Assembly (NCBI RefSeq): GCF_947179515.1
Contig: NC_067473.1
Coordinates: 73,365,719 to 73,429,718 of the forward strand
DNA: 64,000 bases
Source: Apodemus sylvaticus
Taxonomy: Eukaryota; Chordata; Mammalia; Rodentia; Muridae
Reading direction: 5' to 3'
The notes beneath the pieces are model-generated. The model searched no databases. It saw only the letters and a program-made list of their open reading frames with translations, and had not been told where the DNA came from. Positions 57,444 to 64,000 of this stretch are shown piece by piece (within the stretch, counting starts at the first letter, position 1; each line of letters begins with the position of its first letter). A program made the translations under genes and the position numbers.

Positions 57444-57662
57444 TTAAAGATTTATATTATTTTATTTTATGTGTATGAGTGTTTTTTCTGTGTGTGTATA
57501 TGTGCACTGTGTGTGTATGGTGTCCTCTGAGGCTAGAAGAGGGCATCAGACCCCATGAAACTAGAGTTACAGATAGCGAACTGCCGTATAGGTGCTGGGA
57601 TTGAACCCAGGTCCTCTAGGAAAGCAGCCAGTGTTCCTGACCTGAGCCATCTCCCAGCCCCG
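57444..57662 (-). mobile_element. B3-type SINE
   Basis: 'ttattttatttTatgtgtatgagtgtttt' tail side, 'gggattgaacccaggtcctctaggaaagcagccagtg' and 'gagccatctcccagcccc' tRNA-like end. It lies just upstream of the Rdh11 pseudogene. Confidence 0.9.
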
Positions 57663-57669
57663 ATCATGA

Positions 57670-59200
57670 GAACACCGGATTTTTTTTGCTAATGATGTGT
57701 ACTCATGATGCAAAGTCACTTTAAGGCTGATGCCTAAACTGGCCTTTTTCTTTATGGTAATGTGTGGTCTTTGTTCAGTTTAAGGATATCTTTTTATAAT
57801 TCCCTGTATTACCCCCTAAACCTTATTGGGTTGACTGCCAGTCACTGTGTTCCCAAACTGTCTTTAGTAAGTATTGTGAGGCAGAGGTCAGGATTCAACA
57901 AGCTTCTTTTCTTTCTACCTGGGCCCAGTTGCCAGCGCCCTTTGTTAGACAGCTTTATCTTCCTCAGCTTGCTTTAGTGCTCTGCATGGTTTGTCATCAA
58001 CCACCGTCTATATCAATTTTTTGTCGCAGTGAGAAATACCTGAGAGAAACAACTGAAGAGAAAAGCCATATGTCTACTTATCTCCTTTAAGGCTCTCCAA
58101 GGGCGATAGGTTCCACTGTTCTAGGCACACAACAAGGCACGAACTCCACGAGGAAGGCAATGGTAGATAAAAGCTGCTCAGGATGTGGCAGCCAGGAAGC
58201 AAAGAGGGTAATGAAAGAGGCAGGCACAAAATCCCATTCGGAAGCACCCATCTTTCCCCAGTTTTGAACTGGTGGTCAGAGTTGTCAAAATGACTCCCGA
58301 AACATTGTAGGCAATTGCTGTAGCCCTTGGTTTCCTCCCAAGAGGTGAAACGCATGTCCCTATTGCCAAAGACACCATGCATTTTACATACAGGAGCCAG
58401 AAGACCTGAGCAGATCTGTCCTGAGTGCTCCCTTCCTGAGGACTAACTTTCACGGTTGGTAACCAGAAGGCACCTTACAAGCTTCCAGGGGACAGAAGCA
58501 ATCAATGGCATCTATGAGCCATGACATCAACCAGAATGGCACAATAACTCTACAGGAGCAATAGTGGCAGTAACCAACAGCTTTCTAGCTGGACGGAAGG
58601 CCTGCTTGACAAAAAGGAAATCATGCATGTTACTAGAAACCTAGCCAACTACCTGGGGCTAGAGGAATCATGGATCTTGTAGGAAAAGCTATAAATGCCA
58701 CTTTACCAAACTATGACAATCTAACCACAGTCTAAATATTTACCCTCATACCCACAAGTAAGTGTAGCTCTCATTCCTCATCAAGAAAACTTCTATTTGC
58801 AACAGATATAGACCATTACCGAAAATCACAACTGATCAAAATGCCAAGAACAATAGATGGTGTGTTACCCAGTCCCAGTTGATATCTCTACAGTACAATT
58901 CTTGTACCTAAGGTTCAGGGATCATTGCAGAAGAAGGGGGGCTAGGGTGAGATTGCAGGATGTTTGATGTGACACATCCATGAAGTCTCATCACCGAGGC
59001 TGCCTAAGCACAACCTGAACAAGGACAACACCACGTAGCATGGAAGGGGAAGCTCACAGAGCCCCAACCCCACACAAAGAATCATGAGCAACTAAGGAAT
59101 GATGTGAGCAGGAGAAATAGCCTTCCTCAGGGAAGTGCACACTAATTGTTTATCCAAACGGCCAGCCCTAAAATCATATATACAAACTGGGCAGCGTATA
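57670..59200. other. Intergenic sequence, no gene recognised
   Basis: Frames at 58074-58453 overlap each other and show no domain. No tRNA or clear SINE is present. Confidence 0.35.
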
Positions 59201-59205
59201 TTTAG

Positions 59206-59208
<3 letters not shown>

Positions 59209-59244
<36 letters not shown>
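59209..59244 (+). repeat. (GT)n microsatellite
   Basis: About 18 GT units. Confidence 0.97.
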
Positions 59245-59246
<2 letters not shown>

Positions 59247-59929
59247 CTACAGAAAAAGAGGCCATAATTTGAGATATAGCAAGGAGGTACATAGGTAGTG
59301 TCAGAAGGAGAAAGGGAAAGGGAAATGCTTTAATTACGTTACAATTCTAAAACTAAAAATAAATATTTACAAAAACACTGCAGTTACTTACACCCCTCCA
59401 GCTAGCCCCCACATCATAAAGTTTCTACTGCCTCCCAACAGATCCACCAGCTTGGGGAGGGGAGGGGCCAAGTCTCCAACACATTAATTAATTAATTATG
59501 GAGGCATTTCAGCCTCAAACCATACCGCGAGGATTCTTCCTAATGGGACTAGCCTGAGCCTTTGAATTTCTGCCCATCTTTGCAAAGGCCCACGGTCCCT
59601 TTCTTTCTCTTGGATGAGTTTTGAAGTCTCATTCAACACATCCTTCTATATTTCATCCAAGTCCTAAATGTTTTTGGCTAGTGTACTTATATCCTTTAAG
59701 AATTATTTGTTCAACTAAACACATACAAACATAATTCCAGTATTTCTTACTAACTTGCATATGTGGTTTAAACAAATGCAGGGAGAATCTGCATATTTCT
59801 TAAAACTAGGTTTCCAACCCACAAGTCATCTGTCTTCTCAATATTTCAGTTCATCAGTTTCTTCCCAGAGACTTTTGTAGTTGCAGACATTTTTGTGTAA
59901 TTTTTTGCTCATCTGTGATTAGGAGGAAT

Positions 59930-60275
59930 GACAGTTAATCTTATCAATTTGACTAGATTTAAAATCACCATGGAAACAGATTACTGAATATTCATGAAAG
60001 TGATTCCAGAAACGTTGAAACTGGGGAAGGAAGACCCAGCCTGCATAGGTAGGTCCTGGACTAAGTGAAAAGGAGGCAGGGAACAGAAAAGCAGCGCCCT
60101 CTCCTTGTGCTTCCTCCTGATGGAGGTCATGTGACCAGCCATTTAGGCCTCTGCCACCAAGCCTTCCTGACTCTTAAAGACATTCCTCTTAAAACTGCAG
60201 GACAAAATAAATCCTTCCAGCAGGTGGATTTGCCAGGTATTTTTCATAACAATAAGGACATTAACTCATACAGAA
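59930..60275 (+). repeat. Rodent medium-reiteration repeat
   Basis: 'gttaatcttatcaatttgactagatttaaaatcaccatggaaaca' to 'caggtatttttcataacaataaggacattaactcat'. It is the opposite orientation of 34245 and 46255. Confidence 0.6.
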
Positions 60276-61100
60276 GGTTCACATTTTATGTTATTCTAAA
60301 TGGAATTTCCTGCCTTTTTCCAGTTTCTTGCTGGTATACTGAAATATAATCATTGATAAAATGATTTCAACTTTGAATCCAGCAACATTGCTGGAACAGT
60401 GACTCATCCTAATCAGCGCACCTCTGATGTCTTTTTTAAAGTTCTACATATACAATCACACTGGGGGGACTTGTCCTGGCTCCATTTCGGGCTCAGACAC
60501 TTTCCAGCTCTCTATGCCCCAACAGCCATATCTGCCTTGGAAGCACATTTGGCATTTCCAAGATCCTGATCGTGGCCCAGATGTATTAGCCAAAATAATG
60601 TTATACAAGCCAAACATAAGCTAAAATAAAGGGAAAGGATACAAGACACAATTAATTGTTGTACTGTGTCTGAAATAACTGTTATGTTTTACCAAAACAA
60701 ATGTGACAGTAACTGTGGGTTTTAACTTTAAAAACGTGATTATTATTATTATTTCAAATCCAGGTATCCCAAACTGTTCTACTATTATTGTTATTGTTTT
60801 GATTACTAAGGCTGAGTACTGAAAATCCATCCTATTCTCTAATCCTAAGTCTCAGGATACTGAGCCTCCTAAAATCTCAGAGACAACTGGGGGTGATTTA
60901 GAACTGTGACACTGAACATTACAGGCCCAGAACTGCAAGGGCCTCCAACCCAAGCTTTTATTTCACTTATCAAATTGAAATTGAAAGTTTTCTTTTCCCT
61001 TTAAAGTGTGTGCATCTATTTTGGGCAAGGATATATCATATTATGGATGTGAAGGGTTAGGACAACCTCAGATACCTTTTTCTTCAGGAGTCGTTCACGT
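60276..61100. other. AT-rich intergenic sequence
   Basis: No gene, RNA or nameable repeat. ATT/TTG microrepeats are near 60740-60800. Confidence 0.35.
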
Positions 61101-61107
61101 TTTCGTT

Positions 61108-61320
61108 GTTGTTGTTGTTGTTGTTACAGGATTTCTACTGGCATGGAACTCAGCAAGCAGGCTGGGCTGGCTGATCAGTGAGCCCAGGGGATCTGCCTGT
61201 CCCTGTCGCCCATTATATACATTATACATACATTATACATATACATTACATACATCATACATACATTATACATATACATTACATACATTATACATATACA
61301 TATATATATACATTATAGTA
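61108..61320 (-). repeat. (GTT)n, decayed B1-like SINE and (ATACATT)n tract
   Basis: 61108-61128 is (GTT)7. 61130-61200 ('ggcatggaactcagcaagcaggctgggctgg...gatctgcctgtccctg') is a decayed B1 reversed. 61205-61320 is an ATACATTATACAT repeat. Confidence 0.65.
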
Positions 61321-61439
61321 TGTGCTAGCATGCCCAGCTTTGTCATGTAGGTTCCGGGGGTCGAACTCTGCACTAAACCCTTCCATGGCCTAAGACACTT
61401 TACCTAACCGGGGCATCCACAGAATGAAAAAAAAGAATG

Positions 61440-61730
61440 TAATGAAGCAGTACGGCCAAAGTAATTTATAGCAGGAGACATTGCACCTGGTGAGAGTCCA
61501 TGATGGCAGAGTAAAGAAACAGCTGAGACCTCAGTATTGATCCACAACCCTGAAGCAGAGAGACGTACTAGGGATGGGAGTCTTTTAAAACCTCAAAGCC
61601 AACTCCCAGTGACAGACTTCCTCCAACAACGTAACATCCCCTAGTCCTTTCTAAACAATCCCACCAACTGGGACCAAATATTCAAATATCTGAGCCCACT
61701 GGGGCCATCCTCATTCAACCACCTCAGCCA
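61440..61730 (+). repeat. Rodent interspersed repeat, third copy of 32550 type
   Basis: 'gagagtccatgatggcagagtaaag...aacctcaaagccaactcccagtgaca...tctgagcccactggggccatcctcattcaacc'. Confidence 0.7.
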
Positions 61731-62460
61731 GCAATCCCGACATCAGACAACAGAGATCACAGACAAAATGTATTGTTAGAAAGAGTGTTACTGCCTAGAA
61801 TTAAAATGAACAATTCTCTGGGAAAATACGACTGTAAGGAAAATCTCTTATAAGCATCACCTGTCAATAAAAAAAAGCCTATGGCCAAGGAGCTGAGGCA
61901 GGAGATTGGAGGTGGGACACTGGCAGGAAGAGAGAGGATTCACACAGTTTATCGCTCACAGAAACTAGCTGTTTCATTTGAGCAAGATAACTGGTTAGTC
62001 CATTCAAAGCCAATTCATTCAATAGCCAGGTGACCAAATGCCAAATATGTAGAATCTTAAGCCCTCTGAATAACAATGTACTGAACAACCAATTGGAATT
62101 ACTGAGGTTTTTTTTTTTTAACATATTCCATTCCTATTCCATGCTTTGAGCTCACATGAAATTATTGAGATCAAACTAGAGCTATTTATGCCAAACGGAT
62201 GGAATCACTATGTCAACCGCTGACAAAAATGTCAAGAAGCCCTGGTGGTAAAGGTGGGGGTTTCCTCACACATATTTGCTGATAACAAGAATGACCACCA
62301 AAGACTGCCAAGACCACAACCTTTGCAAAAATGCCATAGCAACCTTGTAAGGAAAAAGCCCTTCCACAAGGATGCCCACCCAGCAAGTGCCTGCTCAGAG
62401 TTGGACTAACACCACCTTTGTTACTGATCCCTACAGCACTATCATTTCAAAACAACTCGA
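61731..62460. other. Intergenic sequence, nothing recognised
   Basis: No supported feature. Confidence 0.35.
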
Positions 62461-62465
62461 CAACA

Positions 62466-62590
62466 ATGCCAGCACTCAGGATGCAGAGGCTGGGGGATCT
62501 CTGTGAGTTCGAGGCCAGCCTGGTCTAAAACAAGTCCAAGACAGCCAGGGCTGGTTACCCTGAGAAACCCTGGCTCGAAAAAACAAAACG
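62466..62590 (+). mobile_element. 5'-truncated B1 SINE
   Basis: 'gccagcactcaggatgcagaggctgggggatctctgtgagttcgaggccagcctggtct' with A-rich tail 'cgaaaaaacaaaacg'. Confidence 0.92.
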
Positions 62591-62599
62591 TAACAAAAT

Positions 62600-63810
62600 C
62601 CTTTCCCTTCCCCAAACACAATCATTGTTTGTCATGGTACCATATCCCAGACTACAGACCCTGTCATCTGAAGTAAAAATTTTTAACGCAAAAAAAAATT
62701 TTTTTTAACGCGATTTAGAAGGGCTGGCAAAGAGGCAAAAATAGTCAAAGGGGTATTGAATAGGCAGCGGTTTTTTCTGTAACTTTAACAAGTGGCCATC
62801 CAGCAAGTCTGATGGTGTAAGCTCTTCTTAGTGACAGATGGCCTAAATCTCCAAATGCTACACCAAGCCCAGACAGGAGAAAGACACTTAAAGCAAAACA
62901 GCAACGAGGTGCTTCACGTGCTGTAAATTGTCTTTCTTTTTTGAAAGGTTTTGAGAGGATTTTGTGGCTTAGGGATCACGGGTCCCCGGCTTGAGGCCTA
63001 GGACTTACCCTGAGATGCTACTGGAGATGAGATTGAACTTTCAGTCTGCCTTTTCCATGTTCCGGGCCTGTCTTTGGAGTGTGAAGGAGGAAATTCACTC
63101 AGCTGTGCTGGGCAGAGATGGTTAGTGGTCTCCGCTCAATTATGTGTTATGACATGTCGGCATACAAAACCAGTGGAGCTCACGTAGGCCAGAGTCACTA
63201 AGGAACTACGCTGGGGTGGCCAGGAGAAAAATCATTCTTCCTCGGAATAGCGCAGATGAGGGGAGTCCCCTGCAGACATTTTTAGGAGAGGAGAGCAGAA
63301 AAGAACAAATCCTGGGTAGGGTGGCTTCAGCTGTGGCTCCAAGCACCTGTTTCAAAGAGCAGTTGAAGCTCCACAAACTTCTCTTTGAGTTTTTCCCATA
63401 CAATTATCGAAGGGAAGGACGAGGGCTCCAGGAAAGAAAATGTGTCTCAAAGTACAGCCTGAGGACTGTGTCTGCACCACACAGACATTAGCACAAATGA
63501 ATCCAGGGATGGTGGGACCAACACGTAGTCCATACATCATACATATATTTAAGCCTAGCCTTTGTCAGGCATTACTGAGGCCGCCACCATCAGCGGGAGA
63601 GATCAGCAAACAAATAGTCACATAAAATATGGTGATGCAGATCAGTTGGCGGTGAGCCACTGTGCCCTGGCCCTCAGCCACTCAGTGTAGGGTTTACACG
63701 ACTGCGGCCAATGGGGAGAAACTGGTCCCTTTTTATCCACGCATCCCAACCTGGCACCTGTACAAGACGCTCTCAGAAAGCGCCGGATGCTGTAGGAAAC
63801 GCAGGAGTGG
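62600..63810. other. Possible upstream region of a gene to the right
   Basis: Unique-looking sequence with rising GC towards the right. Open frames at 63206-63540 lie on both strands and show no domain. An odd AT motif (AAATTTTTAACGC / TTTTTTTTAACGCG) is at 62678-62713. Confidence 0.35.
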
Positions 63811-63829
63811 ATGGTTGGTTATTTGGATG

Positions 63830-64000
63830 AACGGTTGTTTGAACCTGAGCATGCGCAGCCGCAAGCCTAACAGGATGTAGCGAACGCCAAGTGTGTGCCT
63901 GAACCTGAAGTGCTAGAGGTGTGAGGGACGGAGCAGTAAAGGAGAACCCTCGCCACACCTCCTGAAGCCACGCCCCAAGCACGGGGCCTTCTGGGAAGTG
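63830..64000 (+). promoter_or_regulatory. Promoter-like, CpG-containing edge
   Basis: GAGCATGCGCAGCCGC at about 63848-63863 contains an NRF1-type GCATGCGCA. CCACGCCCC (GC-box/KLF-like) lies near 63969 and TTCTGGGAAGTG (STAT/ETS-like on either strand) ends the window. CpG frequency is much higher than in the rest of the window. This fits the promoter of a housekeeping-type gene starting near or beyond the right edge; direction unknown. Confidence 0.45.

Overview
This is mammalian, murine-rodent-type nuclear DNA (mouse/rat lineage). The evidence is B1, B2/B3 SINEs, rodent-type L1 elements with short tandem promoter monomers, many long CA/GA/GT microsatellites, and no operon-like gene packing. 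I cannot choose between mouse, rat and a close relative from sequence alone. I see no intact host protein-coding gene. The window is a segment of a tRNA-Cys(GCA) gene cluster embedded in old duplicated blocks and retroelements.

Left half (1-31 kb). Seven 72-bp tRNA-Cys copies range from intact to single-base variants (588, 5654, 6726, 19460, 22953, 23885, 29893), and two more are clearly decayed (18455, 30810). They fall into two flank types. Type A is at 588, 5654, 19460, 22953 and 30810. Type B is at 6726, 18455, 23885 and 29893. A and B lie about 0.9-1.1 kb apart in the same orientation in four complete pairs (5654/6726, 18455/19460, 22953/23885, 29893/30810). A fifth pair is cut by the left edge. 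The pairs sit in larger duplicons in both orientations, so the region is a set of inverted and direct segmental duplications split by L1 insertions. Further degraded tRNA-like remnants lie at 27554, 40391, 44383, 47690 and 53437.

Retroelements. A decayed plus-strand L1 (2.46-5.25 kb) fills the spacer between two inverted tRNA duplicons. A near 5'-complete minus-strand L1 (8.02-12.68 kb) has three promoter monomers, an open 404-codon ORF1 and a frameshifted ORF2. It stops inside ORF2 without poly(A), yet is flanked by an 11-bp direct repeat. Other L1 pieces are at 12.75-15.65, 35.8-37.25 (15-bp target-site duplication), 37.39-39.58 (internally deleted) and 48.58-49.76 kb (11-bp target-site duplication nested in an older repeat). 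A 390-bp solo LTR with TG...CA ends and a TTAT duplication is at 51.14 kb, and another LTR-like segment is near 54 kb.

Right half (31-64 kb). This is mostly older repeats, two retrocopied 3'-UTR-like segments (48.07 and 55.19 kb), and a frameshifted processed pseudogene of retinol dehydrogenase 11 on the minus strand (56.2-57.4 kb). The last 200 bp become CpG-richer with an NRF1-like site, suggesting the promoter edge of a gene to the right. Function here rests on the independent Pol III tRNA genes supplying tRNA-Cys(GCA).
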